A stretch of 64,000 nucleotides of DNA from Azoarcus indigens (lineage in GTDB: Bacteria; Pseudomonadota; Gammaproteobacteria; Burkholderiales; Rhodocyclaceae). Shown here piece by piece: positions 9,221 to 17,723 of the stretch; positions within the stretch are counted from its first letter, which is position 1, and every line of letters starts with the position of its first letter. The notes under the pieces are model-generated. The model saw nothing but the letters and a program-made list of their open reading frames with translations, had not been told where the DNA came from and did not search any database. The DNA is taken from contig NZ_SNVV01000022.1 of assembly GCF_004361735.1 (NCBI RefSeq), forward strand, positions 26,556 through 90,555. The letters are read 5' to 3'. A program made the position numbers and the translations under genes.

Positions 9221-10494
9221 GTGCCGAATTGTCTACCCTGTTGCCCTTCATCGTCGGCGCTGCCGTACTGGTCGGCGTTGCGCTGCTGCTGCTGTTGCCG
9301 CCCCTGTTCCGCGGCAGCCGCAAGCAGGCCGCCGTTCCGGCGGACGCCGACGCCGGTCAGGCCGAGACCGCGCTGGTCGTGCTGCGCGAGCAACTCGCCG
9401 AGCTGGAGGCCGAGCATGCCGCCGGGCGCATGGACGAAACCACCTATCGCCGCAGCCGCGACGAGCTGGAACGCCGCGCGCTGGACGAGGGCGAGGCCGG
9501 CGCCGCCACGCTGGTGGCCGCGCCCTCGCGCTACTGGGCGGTGGTGGTGGCCATCGGCGTGCCGGTGATGGCCGCTGCGGTCTATCTCATCCTCGGCAAC
9601 CCGGCCGGGCTGGACCCGCGCCAGATCGCCGGCGAACAGCAGTTCGATCCGCAGCAGATCGCCGGCATGGTTAACACCCTGGCCGAGCGCATGGAGAGGG
9701 AGCCGGACAACGTCGAAGGCTGGAGCATGCTGGCCCGCTCCTACGTGGTGCTGGAGGACTACGCCAAGGCCGCCGCCGCCTATGCCCATGTGGCCGAACG
9801 GGTGAAGGACGATCCGGACCTGCTGGCCGACTGGGCGGACGTGGTCGCCGCCCGCGACCGCAGCGTGGCCGGCGAGGCGGAGCAGATCGCCAAGCGCGCG
9901 CTGGAGCTGGACCCCGGCCACCCGAAGTCGCGCCTGCTGGCCGGCACCGCCGCCTACCAGCGCGGCGACTATGCCGGTGCCTCGGCGCACTGGGAGCGCA
10001 TCCTCGCCACCGTGCCGGCAGGCGATCCGGTGGTCGCTTCGCTGCTGGAAGGCATCAACGACGCCCGCGCCAAGGGCGGTCTGCCGCCATTGTCGGCGCC
10101 AGCGGCCCCGGCCGCACCGGCCCCGGCCGTACCGGCGGCGGCCGCCGGCCAGGGCGGCGAGCTCAGCCTCTCCGGCCGCCTCGCGCTGGCGCCGGCGCTG
10201 GCCGGCAAGGTGAAGGCGGACGACGTCGTCTTCGTCTTCGTCCGCGGTGAAGCGGGCGGCGCGCCGCTGGCGGCGCTGCGCTTCACCGCCGGCGAACTGC
10301 CGCGCGACTTCAGCTTCTCCGGCGTGCCTCGCATGGCCGGCGACAGCCCGGTGCCAGCCAAGGTCACGCTGGCTGCCCGCGTCGCCAAGAGCGGCAATCC
10401 CAGCGGCGGCCCGGGCGATCTGGAGGGCCGCATGGCCGGCCTGGCGCCTGACACCACCGGCGTGGCGCTGGTGATCGACCAGGTGCGCGAGTAG
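9217..10494 (+). CDS. ccmI: Cytochrome c maturation TPR protein CcmI
   Basis: Apocytochrome chaperone of 425 residues. It has two N-terminal membrane helices separated by a cytoplasmic loop with a leucine-rich stretch, then TPR repeats in the periplasm and a C-terminal domain (about 300-425) after an Ala/Pro-rich linker. The GTG at 9217 overlaps the ccmH stop by four bases and is preferred over other in-frame starts because the first membrane helix follows directly. It completes the System I set. Confidence 0.92.
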   Translation: MSAELSTLLPFIVGAAVLVGVALLLLLPPLFRGSRKQAAVPADADAGQAETALVVLREQLAELEAEHAAGRMDETTYRRSRDELERRALDEGEAGAATLVAAPSRYWAVVVAIGVPVMAAAVYLILGNPAGLDPRQIAGEQQFDPQQIAGMVNTLAERMEREPDNVEGWSMLARSYVVLEDYAKAAAAYAHVAERVKDDPDLLADWADVVAARDRSVAGEAEQIAKRALELDPGHPKSRLLAGTAAYQRGDYAGASAHWERILATVPAGDPVVASLLEGINDARAKGGLPPLSAPAAPAAPAPAVPAAAAGQGGELSLSGRLALAPALAGKVKADDVVFVFVRGEAGGAPLAALRFTAGELPRDFSFSGVPRMAGDSPVPAKVTLAARVAKSGNPSGGPGDLEGRMAGLAPDTTGVALVIDQVRE

Positions 10495-10540
10495 AGCTTG
10501 CGCGCCGCGGGCTCCATGCTCGCCCTCGCTGCAATGAAGA

Positions 10541-10562
10541 AGAGGCTCCTGTGGGAGCCTCT
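10541..10562 (+). terminator. Hairpin after the ccm operon
   Basis: A perfect inverted repeat (AGAGGCTCC/GGGAGCCTCT with a short loop) lies 46 bases after ccmI. There is no clear T run, so it may act as a 3' end stabiliser rather than a strict terminator. The rest of 10495-10858 shows no gene or other feature. Confidence 0.4.
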
Positions 10563-10858
10563 CGCCCTTCAGGGCCCAGGCTCAGCCGCCGTCCTCCGGT
10601 GCGCGCGTCAAACGGCGACAGGAGGCAGCTCTGGCGCCCGGCGAGGCCTGTCATGACCCCATGTTCCGCTTCGGCGGCTCGCTGGTTTCCTAGCCGCAAC
10701 CGCAAGGGCAGGTCAATGGCGCGGACACTTGCGGCGCATGCCCTGCGTCCTTCGGCTCCGCCCCGGGCGGGCTTGTCCAGCGGCCCTGCGAGCATGCGGT
10801 TTCGACAGGGCTGCCGCGAGCTTGCAGGAGGCCCCTGCCTGGATGCCGGTTCGCTTCC

Positions 10859-11641
10859 TCAAGCCGGCAGCAGCATCACCAGCAGCAGTTCCGGCGCAGT
10901 GGCCGCCGCCAGCGTGAGCTGGCGATAGCACAGCCGGCCGCGCCGTGGGTGCAGGAAGGCGCGCAGCCCGCCTTCGCGCTCCTCCACCTCCTGCGCCTCC
11001 CAGTAGCACTGGAAATCCGAGCTGGTGGCCAGTAGTTCCTCCACCACCGCCATCGCCGCCGCGTTCTCCCGGTGGCGGCCGCTGTGGGCGCGGAACTCGG
11101 CCACTAGCCGGGCGGCGCGGTGCGGCCAGTCCTCCACCAGGTCGCGCAGGACCGGCGACAGGAACATGCTGCGCAGCAGGTTGTGGCCGCCTTCCGCCGG
11201 CGTATCCAGCCAGCCAACGAACAGTTCCGCCGCCGCGCCATTGAAGGCCAGCGCATTCCAGGCGGCGTCCAGCACATAGGCCGGGCCGGCGATCAGCTGC
11301 ACGCTGTCCAGTAATTCGGGCGGCAGTTCGGCCACGGCCGGCGGCGCGGGATCGCGCCGGCCGACCAGATCGAACAGGTGGCTGCGCTCCGCCCGCGACA
11401 GCTGCAGCGCATCGGCGATGCCGGCCAGTGCCCGTGGCGACAGCGACACTGCCCGCCCTTGTTCCAGCCAGGTGTACCAAGTGGGGCTGAGGCCGGCGAG
11501 CTGGGCGACCTCTTCGCGGCGCAGGCCGGGCGTACGCCGGCGGCGCCCCTCCGGCAGGCCGGCTGCCGCCGGGCTGAGGCGCTCGCGGTGGCGGCGCAGG
11601 AAGGCGCCGAGTTCAGTGGGGAGAGCGCTGTCTGCCGTCAT
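10859..11641 (-). CDS. MmyB-type helix-turn-helix regulator
   Basis: Transcription factor of 260 residues. The N-terminal HTH_31/XRE domain (about 8-80, with the family pattern TPGLRREEVAQLAGLSPTWYTWLEQGR near 35-61) is followed by an MmyB-like ligand-binding domain (about 95-255). This family often controls an adjacent oxidoreductase or methyltransferase gene in response to a fatty-acid-like ligand. The ATG at 11641 is chosen because the HTH begins right after it; the frame stays open upstream through the intergenic region. It is divergent from the methyltransferase at 11766, with repeated operator-like boxes between. Confidence 0.88.
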   Translation of the reverse strand: MTADSALPTELGAFLRRHRERLSPAAAGLPEGRRRRTPGLRREEVAQLAGLSPTWYTWLEQGRAVSLSPRALAGIADALQLSRAERSHLFDLVGRRDPAPPAVAELPPELLDSVQLIAGPAYVLDAAWNALAFNGAAAELFVGWLDTPAEGGHNLLRSMFLSPVLRDLVEDWPHRAARLVAEFRAHSGRHRENAAAMAVVEELLATSSDFQCYWEAQEVEEREGGLRAFLHPRRGRLCYRQLTLAAATAPELLLVMLLPA

Positions 11642-11679
11642 GGTCTGGCGTGGGGTAAAGGCTAGCGGAGCGGTATTTA

Positions 11680-11714
11680 TACCAGGATAAATTGCCATCT
11701 TGTACCTGGATAAA
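11680..11714. promoter_or_regulatory. Direct-repeat operator candidate between regulator and methyltransferase
   Basis: Two 12-base direct repeats, TACCAGGATAAA (11680-11691) and TACCTGGATAAA (11703-11714), differ at one base and are 23 bases apart, about two helical turns. They lie in the divergent promoter region, as expected for binding sites of the MmyB-type regulator. Binding is inferred. Confidence 0.5.
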
Positions 11715-11765
11715 GGCCGCCATAAAGTGGTTCCGCCATCGTCGGCAGACCCTACAGGAGCAGCC

Positions 11766-12539
11766 ATGCAAGCCCATGAAACCCTCGTCAGCCAGCAGTT
11801 CGGCGCCACCGCCCGCGCCTACCTGGAAAGCGCGGTACACGCCCGCGGCCAGGACCTGGAGCGGCTGACAGCGCTGCTGGGCGCACGCCCGCGCGGCCGG
11901 GTGCTGGACATCGGCTGTGGCGGCGGCCACGCCAGCTTCGCCGCCGCGCCGGTGGCGGAGGAGGTGTGGGCCACCGACCTGTCGGCGGACATGCTGGCGG
12001 TAGTGGCCGAGGCCGCCCGCGAGCGCGGCTACGCCAACCTGCAGACCCAGCAGGCGGCGGCCGATCTGCTGCCTTTCGCCGATGCCGGTTTCGATGCGGT
12101 GGTCACCCGCATGAGCGCCCACCACTGGCGCGACGTGCCGGCCGCGCTGGGCGAGATCCGCCGGGTGCTGAAGCCGGACGGCGTGTTCCTGCTGATCGAC
12201 ATCGCCGGCGCCGAGGAGCCCCTGTGCGATACCTGGCTGCAAGGTATCGAGTTGCTGCGCGATCCCTCCCATGTGCGCAACCACACGCCCTCCGCCTGGC
12301 GGGCGATGCTGGATGCCGCCGGCTTCGAGCGCGGCGATGCCTGGCTGTGGCGGCTGCCGATCGCCTTCGAGCCCTGGATCGGCCGCATGCGCACGCCACT
12401 GGTGGCGGTGGAGGCGATACGCCACCTGTGGTCGCTGGCGCCGGCGGAGGTGAAGCAGCGCCACGCGGTGGCGGCGGACGGCAGCTTCGAGCTGGATGCG
12501 CTGATGATGGTGGCGACGCCGTCGCGGCGGGTGGATTGA
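11766..12539 (+). CDS. Class I SAM-dependent methyltransferase
   Basis: Methyltransferase of 257 residues in the UbiE/Methyltransf_11 family. The SAM-binding motif VLDIGCGGGHASF lies at about 45-57, and a post-I acidic residue and the motif around DAVVTRMSAHHW follow. The substrate is unknown. The ATG at 11766 has a good ribosome site (AGGAG) seven bases upstream. It is divergently paired with the MmyB-type regulator and is its most likely target gene. Confidence 0.85.
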   Translation: MQAHETLVSQQFGATARAYLESAVHARGQDLERLTALLGARPRGRVLDIGCGGGHASFAAAPVAEEVWATDLSADMLAVVAEAARERGYANLQTQQAAADLLPFADAGFDAVVTRMSAHHWRDVPAALGEIRRVLKPDGVFLLIDIAGAEEPLCDTWLQGIELLRDPSHVRNHTPSAWRAMLDAAGFERGDAWLWRLPIAFEPWIGRMRTPLVAVEAIRHLWSLAPAEVKQRHAVAADGSFELDALMMVATPSRRVD

Positions 12540-12627
12540 TAGGGCTGCGGGCGAGGTTGCTTGGAGTGGAGCCCGGTTAGCACCGACATAGCCCGGGGTG
12601 GGGGGGAGTTACTGCGGCAGCCCCGGT

Positions 12628-13698
12628 TCAGGCTTCTCCGCCCTCATAGCGAACCCCCACCCGCTTCACATTGCACAGCAACTCATAGGAGATGGTGTTG
12701 GCCGCCGCGGCGATGCGGTTCACCGGCACCTCCTTGCCCCACAGTTCAACCCGGCTGCCGATGCCGGCGGCGGGCAAGTGGGTGAGGTCCACCGTCAGCA
12801 TGTCCATGGACACCCGGCCGATCAACCGGCTGGGCTGGCCGTCCACGGTGAGCGGCGTGCCGTCGGGCACGGTGCGGGGATAGCCGTCGGCGTAGCCCAT
12901 GGCCACCAGGCCGACGCGGGTGGGCTGCTCGGCGACGAAGCGGGCGCCGTAGCCCAGCGGGGAGCCGGGTGGGATCTCGCGCACCGCGATCACCGCGCTC
13001 TCCAGCGTCATCACCGGGCGCAGCCCGTTGCCCTCCGCCGGCATCGGGTCGGCGCCGTACAGCAGGATGCCGGGGCGGGCCCAGTCGCGGTGGGCGTCCG
13101 GCCAGCCCAGCACCGCGGCGGAGTTGGCCAGGCTGCGCGGGCCGGGCAGCTCGCGGGTGGCGGCGTCGAATTCGGCGAGTTGCTCGGCGGTGGAGATCAC
13201 CTGCGGTTCGTCGGCGCGGGCGAAGTGGGTCATCAGCGTGATGTCGCTCACCTTGCCGCTGGCCTGCAGGCGCTGCCAGGCCTGCGCCACCGCCGGGCCG
13301 ACGAAGCCGGCGCGGTTCATGCCGCTGTTCACCTTCAGCCACACCGGCAGGGCCGCGGCCAGCGGCGCGGCTTCCAGCATGCGGATCTGGTCTTCGTGAT
13401 GCACCACCTGCCACAGCCCCTGCTCGGCAACCGCGGCCAGCTCGGCGGCATCGAACACGCCCTCCAGCAGCAGGATGGGTTGGGTGATGCCGGCGGCGCG
13501 CAGCTCCAGTGCTTCGTCCAGGAAGGCTACCGCGTAGCCGTCCGCCTGGTCCGCCAGCGCCCAGGCGCAGCGCACCGCGCCGTGGCCGTAGGCGTTGGCC
13601 TTGACCACGGCGAGGGCGCGGCCGCCGTGGCGCTGGCGAGCAAGGCGGTAGTTGTGGCGGAGGGCGTCGAGGTCGATACGGGCGAGGGCGGGGCGCAT
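12628..13698 (-). CDS. alr: Alanine racemase
   Basis: PLP enzyme of 356 residues interconverting L- and D-alanine. The PLP lysine is Lys33 in AVVKANAYGHG, and the second catalytic base is Tyr250 in GYGARF. Length is normal for the family. It lies 71 bases downstream of dadA on the same strand, so it is probably the catabolic (DadX) form that feeds D-alanine to the dehydrogenase, although it could also serve cell-wall synthesis. The open frame continues upstream through dadA, but the family N-terminus fixes the ATG at 13698. Confidence 0.94.
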   Translation of the reverse strand: MRPALARIDLDALRHNYRLARQRHGGRALAVVKANAYGHGAVRCAWALADQADGYAVAFLDEALELRAAGITQPILLLEGVFDAAELAAVAEQGLWQVVHHEDQIRMLEAAPLAAALPVWLKVNSGMNRAGFVGPAVAQAWQRLQASGKVSDITLMTHFARADEPQVISTAEQLAEFDAATRELPGPRSLANSAAVLGWPDAHRDWARPGILLYGADPMPAEGNGLRPVMTLESAVIAVREIPPGSPLGYGARFVAEQPTRVGLVAMGYADGYPRTVPDGTPLTVDGQPSRLIGRVSMDMLTVDLTHLPAAGIGSRVELWGKEVPVNRIAAAANTISYELLCNVKRVGVRYEGGEA

Positions 13699-13769
13699 GG
13701 AGCGGAAAGCGTCTAGAGCCGGCCCGCGATGGACCGGCGTTGGGGGAGAAGGAAGGGCGTGAGCGTGGA

Positions 13770-15071
13770 TCAGACGGGCGAGAGGCCCATGGAACGGCGG
13801 CCTGCGGACGCTACTTTGCCATAACGGGCGAAAGCGAGATCGTCGTGGCGGATGGCGGGGCGCTTGCCGGCGACGAGGTCGGCCACCACCCGGCCGGAGC
13901 CGCAGGCCATGGTCCAGCCCAGGGTGCCGTGGCCGGTGTTGAGGTAGAGCTCCGGCCAGGCGGTGGCACCGACGATGGGCGTGCCGTCCGGCGTCATCGG
14001 CCGCAGCCCGGTCCAGAATTCGGCGGCGGGCAGGTCGCCGCAATCCGGGAAGAGGTCGCGCACCACCCTCTCCAGGGTTTCGCGGCGGCGCGGGTTGAGG
14101 CTGAGGTCGTAGCCAGCCAGCTCGGCCATGCCGCCCACCCGCAGGCGCTGGTCGAAGCGGGTGAGGGCGATCTTCCAGGTTTCGTCCAGCACGGTGGAAA
14201 CCGGCGCGGCGTCGGCGTCGGTGAGCGGCACGGTGAGGGAATAGCCCTTCACCGGATACACCGGCAGGTCCAGCCCCAGCGGCCTGGCCAGGGCGCGGGA
14301 GTAGCTGCCGAGGGCGAGCACGTAGCGGTCGGCGCTCAGTACTTCGCCGCCGGCCAGGCGCACGCCGCGCAGCGCGCGGCTGTCGCTGGCGAGGCCCTGG
14401 ATGTCCACGCCGTAGCGGAATTCCACGCCCAGCGCCTGGGCGCGTTCGGCGAGGCGCCGGGTGAAGAGGTGGCAGTCGCCGGTTTCGTCGTTGGGCAGGC
14501 GCAGGCCGCCGGTGAATTTGTCGCGCATCCGCGCTAGCGCCGGCTCGGCGGCAGCGACGCCGTCGCGGTCCAGCAGCTGGTAGGGCACGCCCAGCTCGGC
14601 CAGCACTGCCACGTCGCGGCCGGCGGCTTCGAGTTGCTCGGCGCTGCGGAACAGCTGCAGCGTGCCCAGGGCGCGTTCCTCGTAGTGCAGGTCGCTGGCG
14701 GCGCGCAGTTCGCGCAGGCAGTCGCGGCTGTATTCGGCCAGCCGCATCATGCGCGCCTTGTTTTCGGCGTAGCGGTCGGCGCGGCAGTTGCGCAGCATGG
14801 CGAGCATCCAGCGCAGCTGGAACAGGCTGCCGTCGGCGCGCAGGGCGAACGGCGCATGGCGCTGGGTGAGCCACTTCAGCGCCTTCAGCGGGATGCCGGG
14901 GGCGGCCCAGGGAGTGGAATAGCCGGGGGAAACCTGGCCGGCGTTGCCGTAGCTGGTTTCCAGGGCGGGGCCGGGCTGGCGGTCCAGCACGGTGACACGC
15001 AGGCCGTGGTTGGCGAGATACCACGCGGTGGTGGTGCCGACCACGCCGCTGCCGAGCACGATCACATGCAT
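13770..15071 (-). CDS. dadA: D-amino acid dehydrogenase, small subunit
   Basis: FAD-dependent membrane-associated dehydrogenase of 433 residues that oxidises D-alanine and other D-amino acids to keto acids and passes electrons to the respiratory chain. The N-terminal dinucleotide-binding motif ([13 protein letters not shown], about 5-17) and the family segments [17 protein letters not shown] and [14 protein letters not shown] are present. A strong ribosome site (AGGAG) precedes the ATG. It is followed by alr and is divergent from an Lrp/AsnC regulator, the classic dad arrangement. Confidence 0.95.
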   Translation of the reverse strand: MHVIVLGSGVVGTTTAWYLANHGLRVTVLDRQPGPALETSYGNAGQVSPGYSTPWAAPGIPLKALKWLTQRHAPFALRADGSLFQLRWMLAMLRNCRADRYAENKARMMRLAEYSRDCLRELRAASDLHYEERALGTLQLFRSAEQLEAAGRDVAVLAELGVPYQLLDRDGVAAAEPALARMRDKFTGGLRLPNDETGDCHLFTRRLAERAQALGVEFRYGVDIQGLASDSRALRGVRLAGGEVLSADRYVLALGSYSRALARPLGLDLPVYPVKGYSLTVPLTDADAAPVSTVLDETWKIALTRFDQRLRVGGMAELAGYDLSLNPRRRETLERVVRDLFPDCGDLPAAEFWTGLRPMTPDGTPIVGATAWPELYLNTGHGTLGWTMACGSGRVVADLVAGKRPAIRHDDLAFARYGKVASAGRRSMGLSPV

Positions 15072-15159
15072 GGGAAAACTCCTGCGATAAGCGTGAATGG
15101 AATTACTAAAGTCTAGACGCCGTCAGGCAGTGTTTTTCGCTGAAGTACTGCTAGGATTT

Positions 15160-15171
15160 GGTGCTTATAAC
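15160..15171 (+). promoter_or_regulatory. Possible -10 region for the Lrp-type gene
   Basis: TATAAC at 15166-15171 lies about 35 bases before the regulator start, with no good -35 element. The 135-base divergent gap to dadA is AT-richer than its flanks and is the expected site of Lrp-type binding, but no exact palindrome stands out. Confidence 0.25.
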
Positions 15172-15206
15172 TGAAGGCGCCGGTCTGGCCGGATGGAGAG
15201 AGTGGA

Positions 15207-15674
15207 ATGCGTGAGCTGGATCGCACCGACCGCAAGATCCTGGACATCCTGCAGCGGGAGGGCCGCATCGCGGTCACCGAGCTGGCGCAGCGCGTCGGCC
15301 TGTCCGCCACCCCCTGCGCCGAGCGGGTACGGCGGCTGGAGCGCGATGGCGTCATCACCGGCTACTACGCCCGCGTCGATCCGCGGGCGCTGGGCGTGCC
15401 GCTGCTGGTGTTCGTCGAGATCAAGCTGTCGGCCAAGTCCAACGACGTCTTCGACCGGGTGAAGAAGGAGCTGCAGTTCGTGCCGGAGGTGATGGAATGC
15501 CACCTGGTGTCCGGCGATTTCGACTACCTCATCAAGGCCCGGCTGGGCGAGATGGCGGACTACCGCCGCCTGCTCGGCAACATCCTGCTGAAGCTGCCGG
15601 CGGCGGCGGAATCGCGTAGCTATGTGGTGATGGAAGAAGTCAAGGAAAGCCTCTTCCTGCCGACCCTGACTTGA
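15207..15674 (+). CDS. Lrp/AsnC family transcriptional regulator
   Basis: Regulator of 155 residues with an N-terminal winged helix-turn-helix (about 4-62; LDRTDRKILDILQREGR opens the domain) and a C-terminal RAM/AsnC ligand-binding domain (about 68-150). By analogy with DadR/Lrp it probably activates dadA-alr in response to alanine, since it is transcribed divergently from dadA. A GGAGAGAG ribosome site precedes the ATG. Confidence 0.9.
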   Translation: MRELDRTDRKILDILQREGRIAVTELAQRVGLSATPCAERVRRLERDGVITGYYARVDPRALGVPLLVFVEIKLSAKSNDVFDRVKKELQFVPEVMECHLVSGDFDYLIKARLGEMADYRRLLGNILLKLPAAAESRSYVVMEEVKESLFLPTLT

Positions 15675-15711
15675 CGCCCGGGCCGTCATTCCCCCGGCTA
15701 TGCGGCTGCGG

Positions 15712-15717
15712 TATAGT
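15712..15717 (+). promoter_or_regulatory. Possible -10 element before the lipoprotein gene
   Basis: TATAGT lies 40 bases before the start of the lipoprotein gene; the matching -35 region (TTCCCC) is poor. It is the most likely promoter for the plus-strand pigment block, with low certainty. Confidence 0.3.
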
Positions 15718-15756
15718 CGGCGGTCGGAAAAAACCAGCTACCAGGGGGAACTTTTC

Positions 15757-16359
15757 ATGATCGGCAGTGTTGCGAAGGGAATGAAGACGGGCTTGACCGT
15801 GCTGGCGGCGACGCTGGCCCTGGGGGCGTGCAAGACCCTGGAGACGACGCCGGCCGCGCCGCTGCAGCAGGGCTACACCTGCTGCAACCTGCACCACGAA
15901 GGCGACTGGATCAGCGACTCCAACTACGCCGGCCTGCCCATGGTGCCCGCCGGCACCCCGGTCAAGGTGCTGTCCTACGGCCGTTATCGCGCCCATGTGG
16001 ACATGAACGGCAAGCCCTTCCGCCTCGGCCAGGACTATGGCCGCGAGCAGGAAAGCACCGAGAAGTGGGTGTCCAAGCTGGTGGTCACCGAAGATCCCAA
16101 GCTGAAGCTGGCGAGCTACCCGAAGGCGGTGCAGGAGGCGATCAAGGCCGGCCAGCTGATGAAGGGCATGACCAAGGAGCAGGTGATCATGTCGGTCGGT
16201 TATCCGCTGACCAACGAGAACCCCTCGCTGGACGCGCCCATCTGGCGCTACTGGCGTTCCAGCTTCGACGAATACCAGGTGGAGTGGGACAAGCAGGGCC
16301 GGGTGAAGAACATCGCCGCCCATCCCATGTCGCTGCCGCTGATCGAGTACAAGAAATGA
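15757..16359 (+). CDS. Putative lipoprotein with BamE-like C-terminal region
   Basis: Protein of 200 residues with a lipoprotein signal: a basic start, a hydrophobic core and the lipobox LALGAC (acylated Cys25). The C-terminal part (about 130-195, MTKEQVIMSVGYP... then a WRYWRS and VEWDKQGRV segment) resembles the SmpA/OmlA (BamE) fold. The function is unknown. Its stop overlaps the ATG of the next gene (ATGA), tying it to the halogenase-like flavoprotein and the pigment block. An AGGGGGAA ribosome site supports the ATG at 15757. It may help place pigment lipids in the outer membrane; that is an inference from context. Confidence 0.75.
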   Translation: MIGSVAKGMKTGLTVLAATLALGACKTLETTPAAPLQQGYTCCNLHHEGDWISDSNYAGLPMVPAGTPVKVLSYGRYRAHVDMNGKPFRLGQDYGREQESTEKWVSKLVVTEDPKLKLASYPKAVQEAIKAGQLMKGMTKEQVIMSVGYPLTNENPSLDAPIWRYWRSSFDEYQVEWDKQGRVKNIAAHPMSLPLIEYKK

Positions 16360-17723
16360 GCGCCGCGGCCGAGGCGCCCTTCTCGCGGGTTCCCGGCGCG
16401 GCTTTGGAAGCGCCAGCGCCGCAGGCCTGCGACGTCCTGGTGATAGGCGGCGGGCCGGCCGGCTCCACCGTGGCCACGCTCCTTGCCCAGCGCGGCCACG
16501 CGGTGACCCTGCTGGAGAAATCCCACCATCCGCGCTTCCACATCGGTGAATCGCTGCTGCCGGCCAACCTGCCGCTGTTCGAGAAGCTGGGCGTGGCGGA
16601 CGAGATCCGCGCCATCGGCATGGTGAAGCACTGCGCCGAGTTCGTTTCGCCGCACCACGACTGCAAGCAGATCTTCCATTTCGCGGAAGGCTGGGACGAC
16701 CGCCTGCCTTACGCCTACCAGGTGCGCCGCTCCGAGTTCGATCATGTGCTGATACGCAATGCTGCAAGCAAGGGCGCGACCGTGGTGGAGGGCTGCCGAG
16801 TCAAGGAAGTGGATTTCGTCGGCGACGGCGCGGTGGTGCAGGCCGAGCATGAGGATGGCCGCCGCCAGCAATGGAACGCCCGCTTCGTCATCGACGCCTC
16901 CGGCCGCGACACCTTCATCGCCAACCGCCTGCGCGCCAAGCACCGCAATCCGAAGCACAACAGCTCGGCGCTGTACGGCCACTTCGATGGCGCCAAGCGC
17001 AACTGCGGCGAGGCGGAAGGCAACATCAGCATCTACTGGTTCGAGCACGGCTGGTTCTGGTTCATCCCGCTGGCCGACGGTGCCACCAGCGTGGGCGCGG
17101 TCACCTGGCCGTACTACATGAAGCAGCGCAACGGCCGCACGCTGGAGCGCTTCCTGCTCGACACCATCGCCCTGTGCCCGCCGCTGGCGGAAAGGCTGGC
17201 GGAGGCCACGCTGATGGCCGCGCCCGAGGCCACCGGCAACTTCTCCTACACCACCGACCACACCCACGGCGAGCGCTACATCCTGCTGGGCGACGCCTAC
17301 GCCTTCATCGACCCGGTGTTCTCCTCCGGCGTCATGCTGGCGATGCAGAGCGCCTTCTTCGGCGCCGACGCGGTGGATACCTGCCTGCGCGAACCGGCCC
17401 AGTCGCGCGCTGCGCTGGCCCGCTTCGACAAAGGCGTCCGCCTCGGGCCGCGGGAGTTCTCCTGGTTCATCTACCGCATGACCAGCCCCACCATGCGCGA
17501 TCTCTTCATGGGGCCGCGCAACCCGCTGCGGGTCAAGAACGCGCTGATCTCGCTGCTGGCCGGCGACATCTACGGCCGGGTGCCCATCCGCTTCTCCCTG
17601 GCGGCGTTCAAGGCCATCTACTACGTCAACGCGATCGGCAACTGGCGGCGGACCCTGGCGGCCTGGCGCATGCGCAGGCGCAACATCCTGCCTGTGGATG
17701 ACGGCATGGCCGCTGGCGCATGA
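16356..17723 (+). CDS. FAD-dependent oxidoreductase, flavin halogenase-like
   Basis: Flavoprotein of 455 residues. It carries the N-terminal FAD motif GGGPAGS (31-37), the halogenase/hydroxylase segment HIGESLLP (62-69) and a WxWxIP signature (WFWFIP, 233-238) typical of flavin-dependent halogenases, plus a second FAD contact (LLGDAYAFIDPVFSSG). It is translationally coupled to the lipoprotein gene upstream and, by a four-base overlap, to the chorismatase downstream. A halogenase or hydroxylase of the aryl head group of the polyene is the natural inference, as xanthomonadins are brominated. Related family members without halogenase activity (geranylgeranyl reductase-like) are the alternative. 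Confidence 0.8.
   Translation: MSAAAEAPFSRVPGAALEAPAPQACDVLVIGGGPAGSTVATLLAQRGHAVTLLEKSHHPRFHIGESLLPANLPLFEKLGVADEIRAIGMVKHCAEFVSPHHDCKQIFHFAEGWDDRLPYAYQVRRSEFDHVLIRNAASKGATVVEGCRVKEVDFVGDGAVVQAEHEDGRRQQWNARFVIDASGRDTFIANRLRAKHRNPKHNSSALYGHFDGAKRNCGEAEGNISIYWFEHGWFWFIPLADGATSVGAVTWPYYMKQRNGRTLERFLLDTIALCPPLAERLAEATLMAAPEATGNFSYTTDHTHGERYILLGDAYAFIDPVFSSGVMLAMQSAFFGADAVDTCLREPAQSRAALARFDKGVRLGPREFSWFIYRMTSPTMRDLFMGPRNPLRVKNALISLLAGDIYGRVPIRFSLAAFKAIYYVNAIGNWRRTLAAWRMRRRNILPVDDGMAAGA

Noticed and set aside
12628..15024. Single minus-strand frame spanning both alr and dadA, suggesting a fusion.
   Set aside because: Only the alr part is coding in this frame; dadA is read in another frame (13770-15071) with its own start and ribosome site.
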